NCBI GenBank assembly: GCA_011009095.1
Contig: VTPC01000911.1
Span: forward strand, 50,330 to 114,329
Origin: Ignelater luminosus
Lineage: Eukaryota > Arthropoda > Insecta > Coleoptera > Elateridae
DNA: 64,000 nt
Reading direction: 5' to 3'
Shown here: one piece after another, positions 1-10,925 of the stretch
How the letters are laid out: every line of letters begins with the position of its first letter
How positions within the stretch are numbered: the first letter of the stretch is position 1
Translations under genes and position numbers: made by a program
The notes under the pieces: generated by a model
Told to the model about the DNA's origin: nothing
Database searches by the model: none
The model's input: the letters and a program-made list of their open reading frames with translations, nothing else

Positions 1-1905
1 CAGTGATCACTATCTAATAAAGATGAATTTGAAAACACAAGCAAAGGAAGCAGAAGAAAAAAAGAAGGATAAAGGTTAACGAAAAAATAAAAAGTTATAA
101 TCTCTAATATCCAGAATGCCAAAACAAGTATCCAGAAATAATAAATAACATGTATCTGGAGCAAATAGGAAATACCATAGAACAGAAATGGGAAAAATTT
201 AAAAATAACTTATTAACTGCAGCTAAGAAAGTTATGAAACTATGAAAATAACAAATAAAAACCATAAAAAGTCAGAATGGTGAAATAAAGAAATACAAAT
301 AAGATTTAAAAACATAAAAGAAAGTTGGAAAAGATACCTAAATACGAGAAAGAAAGGCGACTATGAAGTATATAAAGAAAAACTAAAAGATAAATAAATC
401 ATGGTCGAGATTTGGAGAAAAAAATGACAGAAAATTATAGAGAAAATCAAAAATTATTCCATGGAACATTGGAGCAGCTAAAGCAGAAAAAAGAATACAA
501 TGTAAAAAATATAAAGTATACAGATGGTGATGATGATAATACAACGATGGAGACAATATTTTGAAGAATTAACACAGGTAGAAACAAATGAAGAAGAAGA
601 AGAGGAAGAAACAAGAGACATACCTGAAACAGAACCGATAAAAAAAGAAGAAGTAAAAGAAGCAATAAACAAATTAAAATTGGGTAAAACATCACGAAGT
701 GACAATATAACGCCCGAAATGATAAAATATATGGGAGATGAAGAAAGAAAACATTTAACAACCAATATAATAAGAAAGGAGATAAAAGAAATTGTAGACA
801 TTATAGGGGGATAACACTAGGAAATGTCCGAGGAAACATTCTTGCAAGAATTTTAGAAAAAAAAATTAGAAACAAAATAGAAATAGCAATAGAAGATACA
901 CAGAGCGGTTTTAGAAGCGGGAGAAGCCCAGAAGATTTAATTTTTACCATAATCCAGACAAGAGAAAAACTAAAACATAAGAATAAGGATATACACATTT
1001 GCTTTATAGACGTTTGACTGAATTCGAAGTATGGAATACACTGGCAAAGAGAGATGTAGACAAGAGAACAATAGACATTATTAAAGCAATGTATAATGAA
1101 AATACAAATATTGTACGAACAAACAACAAGGAATCAAAGAAATTTATAATTAAAATCAGAGCCTACCATTATTCAATATAGTATTAGGTGAAACCATAAA
1201 AAGTCGACGAATATGATGAAAATATTGAAATTAGGATATTGGAAAATGAAACAAACAACTATCTGAATTAATGTTCGCGGATGATATGGCTCAAGTAGCA
1301 GAATCCGAATAAGACTTAAAATTCAGTATAGAAGTTCTAAACGAAGAGTTAATGAAGATCAACATAGAAAAACCAAAGAGTACGATCATTTCAACCTCAA
1401 GCAAAGTACACACTATACAGATAATGGGAAAACAAATTAAACAGGTAAATACTTGTAAGTTATAAGGATTTAGGATCTACAATAAAAAAAACAGCGGGAA
1501 GATAGAGAAATAAACGAGAAACTAGGCAAAACAGGAAAAATATTTAATATGATGAAAACAACTTTTCTAGGAAAAAAATATAAAAACAGATGTACTAAAG
1601 AGAGTGGTTAGACCATCACTAATGGACCTTAACGAAAAAACCAAACACGAATAATGCGATGGAGATGAAGTATTTGAGAAAAATCTAGGGAAAGAGTAAA
1701 AAGGATAGAATAAGAAATGAGACATCTAGATAAAACCTACAAATTGAACCAATAAACGACAAAATAACGAAGGGACAACTAACGTAATTCGGGCATGTGT
1801 GTCGTATGAGTTACGATAGACTAACAAAAAGGATACTTCAAACACGAGTGATAAGAAAGAACAAAAAAGAAGGCCGCGTAGGAGATGGGAACGTTGGTTA
1901 CAGCT
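1..1905 (+). mobile_element. Decayed RTE-like non-LTR retrotransposon (LINE), 5' end outside the window
   Basis: The window opens inside the end of an endonuclease/exonuclease/phosphatase domain: bases 2-10 read Ser-Asp-His, the final catalytic motif of LINE endonucleases. Fragments of a reverse transcriptase follow in order on the + strand: an EEEVKEAINKLKLGK-like segment (about 590-770), a QSGFRSGRS segment (about 900-925), the catalytic FADD at 1274-1285, and an Arg/Lys-rich C-terminal end (about 1770-1900). The fragments lie in different frames with many stops, and the join near 810 lacks the usual stretch between the linker and the YRGI-type motif, so there was at least one internal deletion. 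The motif order fits RTE-clade LINEs of insects. The 3' end is placed where recognisable protein stops; no clear tail or target duplication was seen. Confidence 0.85.
524..1181 (+). pseudogene. Reverse transcriptase N-terminal and finger fragments of the LINE
   Basis: One open stretch (524-814) encodes a Glu-rich linker followed by the conserved RT lead-in with KLGKTSRSDNITPEMIKY. After a break near 810 another frame reads ITLGNVRGNILARILEKKI and then QSGFRSGRSPEDLIF. The stretch 999-1181 continues with FEVWNTLAKRDVDKRTIDII, typical of the RT region before the catalytic loop. The reading frame changes at least twice, so this is not an expressed enzyme. The homology is firm because the motifs occur in the expected order; the exact lesions are harder to place without an alignment. 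Confidence 0.8.
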
Positions 1906-1960
1906 ATAATCACACTTTCCTCCGCCATTTTGATGCATTTCGACGAAATTTAACGCCATC

Positions 1961-4900
1961 TGTTGGTTGATGATTTTTCCCTACAGCACAAAATATTGCT
2001 TGTGCCCACGAGCAAGCAACAAGTTATCACATTGGTGACATAAAATTGCTGAACGGTTGGCAGCACTCGTTTACAAACAAGTAATTACTGACAACGCCTA
2101 ATCACCGCTGCTGGTAACGCGTCAGCGAGATTACAGCTCGTGGACACTAGTGATATTTCAAGAATGTTTGAAGTTGGGAATTTTCGTGCCGGTATTGGCG
2201 ACATCTTTGTTAGATGGGCAAAGAGAAAGATTTTTTTACACCTGACATTGGTGTAGTGGCACCTTTTTCGTTCGAACTAAAACCCTGCCTAGTTATTTAC
2301 TATTTCTCACTTTATCTGCTAAATTCACTCACTTTTTCTATGCACCACAGCTTGTGGAAGCCTTGCGTTAAGATGAACGCGAGGACATCTACACTCTGAA
2401 GTTTTTGATTCCTACCAATGATGTTTATGATTATAATGACTGAAATCCACAAACTTCCAATTTATTTCCACCGATAAGTATACTTTCCTACCACGAACTA
2501 CTATCATGGGAGTGGAATCAAAATGTCAAATCAGAGCGACCTTATCGAAACTAAATCAGTTTAACTGGAATCTAGCAATTAAGTTTAATATTTACGTTGA
2601 CATCTAATATGTAGAAGTTCTATCGTTCAAATGGATGATTGTAGCAAACCCGTATACAGCAGTGATGCATTAAACGGTATATGTAGGAACACTCTAACCT
2701 TAAAATTGAAAGTACATTAAAATGAAAACATTTGTAGAAAATAGAAAGACGAATGGAAAATTCCCTGAATTTCTTTCTGTAAAATGGGCATTTCCAACGA
2801 GACAGTTTGACGATCTGTACTGGGAAGTTGGATGTTTGCCTGTACAGCAAGCAGGAGGTGGATAGTAATCTGTTCTGCACTTTGAAGATATCGTATGTCT
2901 TTGTAGAACTTCCATTTCTATCTACAACCTCCTAGCAGAACGCGATAGCAAATATAAATTCTTCGGGGTTTCGAAGTCGAATGGAACATCTTATGTCTGG
3001 CCTACTTGGCTTCCTTTTATAAAGTGCCACATGATCAAGTCCTATCTTAATATCCTAATCAACGATTACATCCCCACTCACGTTCTATTCATAATTATAT
3101 ATGTATCTCATTCTATCTTCTCGCCATTGTAGCTAAGTTCATTATCTAACATCTTAGTCATTTTATCGTTTCATGCTCTCACACGTATTCACTCATATCT
3201 TATTGGCACTGTTAGGAAAAAAATGACACTGCTAGAGAGGTGCAAGAGATTGCATTTGCTGCCCCCTGGGTGAACAGTGAAATCGATATTCTATTGCCTT
3301 GATATACAATGCTTTGTCAACTCCAAGCAACGCATTTTCAATCATAGTTATCGGTTTCTCTGATATTTTTTCACCCAAAACTGAATAAAAACTTCAGATT
3401 TAAATCATATAAGATGGAACAAGGAACAAAGAATGAATATTGTAGGCCATAACAAAGACAAAGTCTTTTTTCATTATTGCGTTCTGTTTTCATTCTAGGA
3501 CTGCATTTGTATCGTTCTCTGGGCTTTAACTTTTACCTTATTTTTGTAAAAATCTCTTGTGCTTGACTCATGCCAAGTTCTGCAAGAAGTTTTTCCAGGA
3601 TAGATCATATCCTTTTCCAATCATTGAGGGATTGACTGAAATTTGTTCATACAAGAGAAGAGTTAATTTTAATTAAGAAAATAGGCAAAACCCTACGATT
3701 GATCTTGATCAACAAAACCCTAATGAATGGAAGCACTGTATGCTGTTAGGCATGGGCAAAAAGGGATTTCTAATTGTGCGCTACATTATCAGTGATTCGG
3801 GAGAAAAGCTGAACAAAACACCTCAAATAATTTGTTATATTAATGGTTAATTGAAATATCAGATAATATCAAGCCCATGTTTTGTAAAATAAGATTGTCC
3901 ATTCTTCAAAACTATCAGTTGCTTTGGCTTGGCACAACTTTTCACGTTTGAAGGATTTTTAAAGTCCTAATACTTTCTCGTTCTTTGCAAACCATCTATA
4001 CTATTCTTGTTTACTTATCCCTAAACTCAAGCTATATTCCACTTCTTTTAGATAATACTGAGATAATGGGTGCTGTGTAAAAGGGTAGTCTTTCTCAATC
4101 TTTTTTTTGGTGCAGCTTGCTTGCATTTTAATTTATAATGGATAAGACAAATTTTGATATAGAAATGGCTTGATTATTTGTGAAAATCCTTTTAACTCTA
4201 CCCTGAACAAATCAAAGTTTAAAAAAAATTGAAGATGACTCTCTGTGCCAACACTAATGCCCAACAGCAAACGTCTTTACGATCATGAAAGTGTCGTTTA
4301 GTGTTGGAAATTTGGTAGTATTGAGACACCACTGCTGCATTGTAATTTGTTAATTAAATACGCCTTGAAGGGAGTATCTTTGGTTTTAACCATTTTTGGG
4401 CCTTCCAATAAGGTTTTGGACATATCTGTTCACGGACAGTAAGATGATTACGTTTTCAAAAAGAAATCGAATTTGGACTTCATGTTCTTCGAGTCTAGAC
4501 AAGATTGTCTGACACTAGAATTTTGAAGCAGCTCGGATTCGAAGATAAAGTTACACACTATGAGGGAACGTACCTTGTAGACCAACGAAATGGTATGGTA
4601 TGGTATGATCAACGAAATAACTCTATATATGCCAAACACCTTATAGAAACTAATTTTAGAGGAGGAACCTCGTACACATGCCAAGCTTTTGCTTGCAAAG
4701 TTTTTAAAGTCTAGACACGTTTTGTCTTTAAGATTTTTGTTTTTTATGTATTTTTTGCAAAATCTGACTTCAGTGATATGATAAGAAATTTAATGGCTTT
4801 TCATTAATTAATAGTTTCTCATCAATTTACTTGAAGATAGGGAAAGGTAACATGTATTTACTTGGATGGGGTTGTTGGTGTTAAAGCATACTTCTAGTAT

Positions 4901-7069
4901 CTAATACCAACAGCTGCTTCTTTCACTTTTGCTTTTGGCTTTCCCTCGTACTAAGTATGTTCGGATTCTTTGGAATTATTTTGCGTTCCACATGCGTTTT
5001 CGGTAGCAATGAAGCAACTAGTTATTTATGTTGAGGCGAGAGAAATGAAATGTAGTTTTTGTTTTTTACATCTTCAAGATTTATTTATTTATTTAATAAT
5101 TCTTTGTAATTGGCACTGTCAAAAGATCTAATATTTATATTTTATTGGTGTAAAAAATATTGGATTGATTTTTATAAAGCTTTCTTTTAATCTTCACATC
5201 TCGATAAAAACGAAAATGTGATTTAATTCGAACCTGGTTTGTTCAAACAAGATTTCTCTAATCTCATAATAGTCATCCAAACATATTATTCAAGATGTAA
5301 ACAAACAATTACGCATTATTTACTAATCAGCTACCATCTAAAACACAATAGTAAAATCCTTAAACGTAACGCTAACTGCTGGTAATCATATGGAAATTGT
5401 GCTCTTGATTCTCAATAACGAACTAGTTATAAAATGCCAGAGAATAAAACTAGGGCAATATCATCCAAGCAGGTCATGTGAAAAGAGTGAAAGTTTCTCC
5501 CTCTCGCTCGCTCCATTTCAATTTGAATCGCGTTTATTCTTGTTAATGTAGTTACGTAATAGAGAGTAGATTCACTTTCAAGCTTTTTCATCTCTGTTTC
5601 GTGTACATAAAATATAATATGGAGGTTTCGCTTGCTCGCGTTGGCTGGGTGACCGAGTTCTATTTATTTTACTGTCTCTGAACTACATTGATAGTAGTAG
5701 ACAAGCAGCAGCGTTTCGAATTGTTACTACACGGGGACGACACTGATTGCTACTGATTTCCATTTTACCTTCGTTAAGGTCTGACGTAAATTTTCCCTCC
5801 AAATTTCGTTTGTGATTAAGTGGTTTTTACAAAAGGAATTGATCAGCAAGTGTATTATTTGCTGCAGATTGAGGGTATTGACCAAACTTAAATAAGGAAG
5901 ATGATTATTATCGAGGGAAGAGAATTGATTTATATTTTAAAAGCGTCTTTCTAAAATACTAGTTAGTTTTTTACATTTAAATTTAAGTGCAGTAATTTGA
6001 AAAGCAAAGCAGCAAAACGAAATTGTATTTGTTATTTTTTTGTGACTGCTATTCATTTAGATTATTTTTATCCTTGTAGTATATGTAATTATGTTTCCGA
6101 GATTTTGTAATTTCCATATTTAAGATGATTGACATGTTCGTTGTAAATATCATAAATCTATGTTCATAATTTTTGGTACCAAATATATGTACAAATTGAT
6201 ACATGACATTTTTGAAAATGAAAAATTGTAGTTTTGCAGTTAAAATTAGTGTTGGACACTAGATGGCGAACGGTTTCACATACTGGAAATATATCGATTT
6301 GAACTGAATATGTGCTTGGAGGCTTATTTAGATTTAAACGGAGGTATTTGTTGTGGTAAAAAGTTTTTAGGAGAATTAGGAATGATTGCATACCTTTCCA
6401 TTCTGGTATTCTAACAAACGCATGATAATCTATCATCATGTCTGTGGATTTTCAGATCTGAAACGTCTGCATATTGAAACGAATGGATTAAATTAAGGAA
6501 CAAGAAGTTATGGACTTCAATTAATTTAATTAAAACAGAACAGACGCAAAGAGAAGTTTTTCCAATTAGGAAATTAAGATTCGCCTTAAATGTCTTTTCG
6601 CAGTCACAAAACTGTTTCTTTAAACGAAACACTCAGTATATTTTGATATCTTTTTTATATGCTATTTATTGCTGATTACTAAAGGTACAGTTTATTTTCC
6701 TACTAGTTATACGAGGGTCATGCGGTGATATTTCGCAATAAACAATTGAATAACACCGAAACTGTTACTTTTAGATCTCTCCACGATGCTATATTGTCAT
6801 GATAAATCGGAAATAACTAGCAAATAGAAAAATACCAAAATATATAAAGTGTTGTATTTTGAAAATATAGCAAGATTGCGTTTTGTTTTTATAATCACTC
6901 TGTATAAGAAGGATGAAATCTATTAAACCTTAATAATCATATCTGTAGGCTAAGAATTGAGTTTACCATTGATTTTAGGAGCAAAATGTTTACCAATTTT
7001 ATCGAGGAGGCTAGATAAATCTTATATGGAACATTCCATTTATGATTACACTTTGATTACACCCATATA
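1961..7069. other. AT-rich non-coding stretch with one pyrimidine-rich spot
   Basis: No recognisable gene, repeat pair or RNA was found over about 5 kb. Open frames here are short, AT-driven and show no family motif. The only compositional feature is around 5495-5800, where a CTCCCTCTCGCTCGCTCC-like tract sits in slightly less AT-rich sequence. GAGA-type tracts of this kind are common in insect regulatory DNA, but no core promoter or exon can be assigned. A solitary 5'-like retroelement fragment near 1960-2200 could not be placed in a family. Confidence 0.4.
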
Positions 7070-7592
7070 CAGTGTGTCCACATTAAGGATTTACCACCTT
7101 TGTAAAATGTTTATTTCTTCATCGATTTTCATTTTTTTTTGTTTTGTAGATATTCAAAATGCGCATTTGATAAATGGATAGGTGCATTGTAGAGCTGTAA
7201 TCATGGCCAACTACGACCACTTTTATCGTCTGGAATTTCAAGAAGTCCTATTTAGAAAAAGCCTGACTACGGAATCTTATTCAGGATCACTTAAAACCTA
7301 CTCGTATCAATTTTTATTGTTCTAAAATAAAGGGTGTTCTAGAAAAATTATTTAAATTTTGTTTATTAATTTCTTTTTTTTGTTTTAGTTGTATCATTTT
7401 GTAAAAAAATGTAACTTTTATTATTATTTATTTGAGCCAAGTCTGTAATAGCATTTCATGAATTTAAATGTGACAATTTAAAAAATATTTTATTTATGTA
7501 TTTATTATTTTTTTTTAAAAAAAGAAGAAGAAATAAATACGAGGATGGTTTGATAAGTCTTTAGATTAACATAGGACGAAGAGTTTTTTTGG

Positions 7593-8742
7593 TCAAAATC
7601 GATTTTTTTTTTCTACATAGTCCTCTTTTAGGTCTATATATTTCATCCATCGATGCTCCAACTTTCTGATCGCCTTCAAAAAATACGATGTCTGAAAGTC
7701 TGCAAAATATGCGTTCACGGCGGCTATCACTTCATCGTAGCTCGTGAATTTTTTTCGTCCAAGCCATGTTTTAATGTTTGGAAAGAGAATAGTAGCTCGG
7801 GGCCAGATCTGGAGAATAGGGGGCGTGGGAAACCAACTCGAAGCCAAGTTCATGAATTTTGGCCATCGCGATCATCGACGTGTGAGCCGGCTCATTATCA
7901 TGATGAAACCGAACTGTTTTTCTCTTCATTGGAGGTCGTTTGGACTGGATTCTTTTCTTTAACCTGTCTAATAATTAAGCATAATACAATCCTGTTATTG
8001 TTTTTCCTTTTTGCTAATAGTCTATAAACAATATAATATAATAATAATAATAATCGCCTTTATTGAAAACAAAACAGAAAAATACAATATTTCAAAAAAC
8101 AAAAATACAATATCTGTAGCTTCCTGGCGAAATCTAGCCATGTGAATCCAAAAAAACCGTCACCATTACTTTCCCTGGCGATGGCACCGTCTTCGCCTCC
8201 TTCGGAACACGTTTGCTTGTTGAAGTCCACTGTTTGGTCTCTGGTGTGTAATAATGGACCCATGTTTTATTAACAGTTACAAATCGCCGCAAAAAAGTTC
8301 ATTGAATTACGCTTAAATCGATTCAACAGCTCCTTTGAGATGTCCATGCGGACGCGTTTTTGGTCCAATGTCAACAAGCACGGCACCCATCGCGCGGACA
8401 GCTTCCTCATGTGCAAATCTTTATGTAATATTTTAAAAACACGTTCTGTTGATATGCCTGCGGTCTGTGCTATCTCTCTTATTTTCATTCGACGATCATA
8501 TAACACGATTTTATGGACTTTCTCGATGATATCCTCAACGATTGCTGTTTTTGGCCGTCCCGGGCTCTCTTCATCAAACACACTCATACGGCCACGTTTG
8601 AACTCTGCCACCCAGTTTTTATGGTGGCGAACGAAGGGGAAGGCTTCCTGTAGACAGCGTGCAACTCGGCTTTTATTTCCGTTGGAGTTTGACACTTCAA
8701 ACGCAAGAATTTTATAACTGAACGATATTTGGCTGGCTTCAT
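7593..8742 (-). pseudogene. Mariner transposase pseudogene with two lost catalytic Asp residues
   Basis: The translation begins MKPAKYRSVIKFLRLK (Met at 8742), continues through the helix-turn-helix with SPGRPKTAIVEDI and the diagnostic RWVPCLLTLDQKRVR segment, then the catalytic core. The first Asp, normally in VDETW, is Asn here (TVNKTW; AAT at 8269-8271). The second is kept in FHHDNEPAH. The third, normally in SPDLAPSD, is Tyr (TAC, + strand 7792-7794), followed at once by a frameshift. Another frameshift lies near 8620. The C-terminal stretch with KLEHRWMKYIDLKEDYVE is typical of mariner. The enzyme would be inactive even if the frames were ignored. Confidence 0.9.
8036..8137 (-). mobile_element. 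Short retroelement 3' tail inserted in the mariner
   Basis: In the mariner gene the DSHG motif and the following leucine-rich segment should be nearly adjacent, but here about 100 bp intervene. Read on the minus strand, the extra sequence is T-rich, contains an AATAAA signal and then GGCGATTATTATTATT, that is, a short-unit repeat tail. This is the look of the 3' end of a LINE or SINE with a trinucleotide tail, 5'-truncated on insertion. The family was not identified. The edges are approximate because no target duplication could be fixed. Confidence 0.55.
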
Positions 8743-8917
8743 TCTATACAAATCATTGAAATTGGTGACATTTTCAGCAGTGCCATCTGAAGGTTGGACC
8801 ATCGTAACTATAAAAGCATTTTGACCTGTCGCGCCATCTTCATGGTCAGCCTAAACACTTGTCAAACCACCCTCGTATTTTACAAAGGTGGTAAATCCTT
8901 AACGTGGACACACTGTA

Positions 8918-9666
8918 GAGTCAGGAATAATTTTATAAAATTCAAATAACTATTTTTTTTAACTTTCTCTGGTAACGTTTTTTGATGAAACAGTTTCCTT
9001 TGAATTGAAACGTTACTTTATGGAATTCCTTTAGTATATCTGCAAGGTATTTAGCAACCTGGAAGGTTAGAAAATCAGAATCATTAGGCACGCAGTCTGG
9101 GACCTTTCAGCTATTCAATATCCCCTTCCGCACTTTGCTTTCTACTATTCTCTTCTCGCCTCTTATCATTCTCATTATTTTTGTTTCCTGCCTTTTGATT
9201 TTTTTTCTATCGTGGGTGTGTTTCTCTTAATCTTGTTTGCTTTCTCATCACTTTTTTTCCCTTCAGTTTCTTTCTGCATTTGATTTTGTTTTGCATATTT
9301 CCTCTAAAATGTGTTGTCCCTCCTGTTATCTTCTCATTTTCGAATTCTTTTTCTTATTCTCACTATTTTGCTCTCTCCTTGTCACATCGTTTCTTGTTAT
9401 TCTTTGCTATTTCTATCGTTTCAGAATTTCTTTTTCTTCTTTTTTCGCACATGCACCTAATTACCCGATAAAACCGTTTATCTGTTTGGCAAAATTTCTT
9501 CCTTGACTATGATATTCTCTCGACTCAAGAGGATGTTGACAATTCCCATTCTTGTGCGAATTTAGTGGGCAGATACCAGAAGTATCCAAAGACGCGTGTA
9601 TTTAAGATATTTGTTTTGGATAAAGTACAGTTCTGTAGGTTTACCATTGCTTTCTGAGTGAGAAGA
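8918..9666. other. Non-coding, strongly pyrimidine-rich on the + strand
   Basis: About 9120-9480 is dominated by T and C on the + strand (runs of TTCTTCTTTT type). Open frames there encode only Phe/Leu/Ser-rich strings caused by composition. Nothing else is recognisable. Confidence 0.5.
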
Positions 9667-9668
9667 TA

Positions 9669-10923
9669 CAGGATCCGCCAGTGAAACGGGAAAATTTTAA
9701 AAAGCAATTGGTCGTTGAAGAATTAATTTTTAAATGTTTTATTATCTATAAAGTGAAAGTACAAGAATAGCCATTAAGGCATTTTTGGAGTCGGGCTTGG
9801 AAGTTTTGACAGGTATTGCTGCAGAGTCTTCCGCAATACGTTGTTTGAGGGCTGGGATTGTTCTGGGTGGATCGGTCTGTAACACTTTTGTTTTCAGGTA
9901 CCCCCATAAAAAGTAGTCGCAGGCAGTTAAATCTGGAGAGCGAGGGAGCCAAGGGATATCCCCGTTTCGAAAAATCACACGACCCGGAAACAAAGCATTT
10001 AAAGCATTCATTGAGATTCTTGCGGTGTGACTTGTAGCCCCATCTTGTTGAAAAAGTGCATGCTCATTCACTGGAGAAAGAGCGAGTTAGGGTGTGAGAA
10101 AGTTATGAATCGTTTCAAGGTATCGCTCAGAATTAACAGTCATTGCATTACCATCTTCATTTTCAAAAAAAAAAATGGGCCGATGATTCCATTCGCCGAA
10201 ATTGCGCACCACACTGTGACTTTCTGAGCATGAAGAGGCTTTTCATGAAGTAAACGAGGGTTTTCCCCCGCCCAGTACCTGAAATTTTGTTTGCTGACAA
10301 AACCACAGAGGTGGAAGTGCGCCTCATCACTCATCCGCATGCTGTTCACTTGGGCGTCATTCCCTTCAAGAATCCTGAGCATATTCTCACAAAATTGGGT
10401 GCGTTACTGATAATCACCCGGGTTAAGAGATTGCACAATCTGAATTTTGTAAGGGTGAAAACGAAGGTCTTGGTGGAGAATCTTTCTAACCGATGTGTCA
10501 CTTATTCCAAGTCTTAGGGCATGTTGACTGGCTGATCAGCGTGAACTTCTCAGCATCGCCTGTTGAACAGCTGCGATGTCTTCAGGAGTCCGAACAGTTT
10601 TTACACTCCCGCCTCGTTTTTTAAACGTTGATCCAGTTCGCTCGAGGTTGTTTATCCACGTTCGAATCGCATTGTGTGATGGAACAGGCTGCTTACACGG
10701 TATGTTAAAATGACGTCGAAAAGCACGACGCGTTTGCGTCAAACTCTCACCATTCTGACAATATGCTTTCACTGCGTAGTCGCGTTGTTCACCTGTCCAA
10801 CGATCTATTGTAACTAAATGACACATCGTACAGATAGTGACAGGTCAGTAATTTTTATTCCCACCACCTCCCTACTGTTTCTCACGGCCACCTAAAATTT
10901 TTCCGTTTCACTGGCGGACTCTG
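9669..10923 (-). mobile_element. Nearly complete DD41D IS630/Tc1/mariner element (rosa-like spacing)
   Basis: Inverted ends match: left CAGGATCCGCCAGTGAAACG from 9669 and right (reverse complement) CAGAGTCCGCCAGTGAAACG ending at 10923, both continuing into AAAATTTT. TA is present on both sides (9667-9668, 10924-10925). Length is 1255 bp and it holds a single transposase gene on the minus strand occupying nearly all of it. The catalytic spacing of 41 residues between the second and third Asp matches the DD41D group described from insects. Confidence 0.92.
9742..10826 (-). pseudogene. DD41D transposase pseudogene, DUF4817-type N-terminus
   Basis: The start is Met at 10826. The N-terminal 90 residues (WTGEQRDYAVKAYCQNGESL, then PSHNAIRTWI and VRTPEDIAAV) form the DUF4817-like helix-turn-helix seen in many insect transposases. 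The core keeps SDEAHFHL (first Asp), FQQDGATSH (second Asp) and SPDLTACD (third Asp), with 41 residues between the last two. Lesions visible: TGA at 10536-10538, TAA at 10404-10406, TAA at 10087-10089, and a frameshift at the run of eleven A (10165-10175 on the + strand), inside a GPFFF motif. The catalytic triad itself is intact, so the copy has decayed mildly since insertion. Confidence 0.92.
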
Positions 10924-10925
10924 TA

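Larger units (their letters stand above)
7540..8875 (-). mobile_element. Decayed mariner (DD34D type) inserted in the MITE
   Basis: The ends are inverted repeats: left CGAGGATGGTTTGATAAGT at 7540, right (reverse complement) CGAGGGTGGTTTGACAAGT ending at 8875, flanked by TA at 7538-7539 and 8876-8877. The transposase is read on the minus strand from about 8742 to 7595. The total of 1336 bp is about the usual 1.3 kb, but it includes a foreign insert of roughly 100 bp (about 8036-8137). The mariner divides the right and left parts of the host MITE, which dates it as a later insertion. Confidence 0.92.
7070..8915. mobile_element. TA-flanked MITE (about 0.5 kb) split by a mariner
   Basis: The left end at 7070-7109 and the right end at 8878-8915 are inverted copies: both begin CAGTGTGTCCAC (from the outside) and run through GGATTTACCACCTTTG with one mismatch over about 38 bp. 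TA dinucleotides at 7068-7069 and 8916-8917 flank the element, as expected for a Tc1/mariner-type insertion. Without the inserted mariner (7540-8875) the element is only about 508 bp and has no coding capacity, so it is a non-autonomous MITE. The mariner landed at a TA on the inner edge of the right inverted repeat, so the MITE is the older of the two. Confidence 0.88.

Noticed and set aside
447-801. Minus-strand hydrophobic frames
   Set aside because: Antisense of the Glu-rich linker of the LINE reverse transcriptase on the + strand.
1961-2200. Possible gag or LTR fragment next to the LINE
   Set aside because: No protein motif, LTR pair or primer-binding site could be shown.
5495-5800. Promoter at the GAGA-like tract
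   Set aside because: Tract composition alone is insufficient; no initiator plus exon combination was found nearby.
7653-8027. + strand 124-codon frame
   Set aside because: Antisense shadow of the mariner transposase, whose motifs read on the minus strand.
8340-8717. + strand 125-codon frame
   Set aside because: Antisense shadow of the N-terminal half of the same mariner gene.
9237-9506. Phe/Leu/Ser-rich + strand frame resembling membrane segments
   Set aside because: Driven by a pyrimidine-rich tract; no ATG context, splice signals or family motif.
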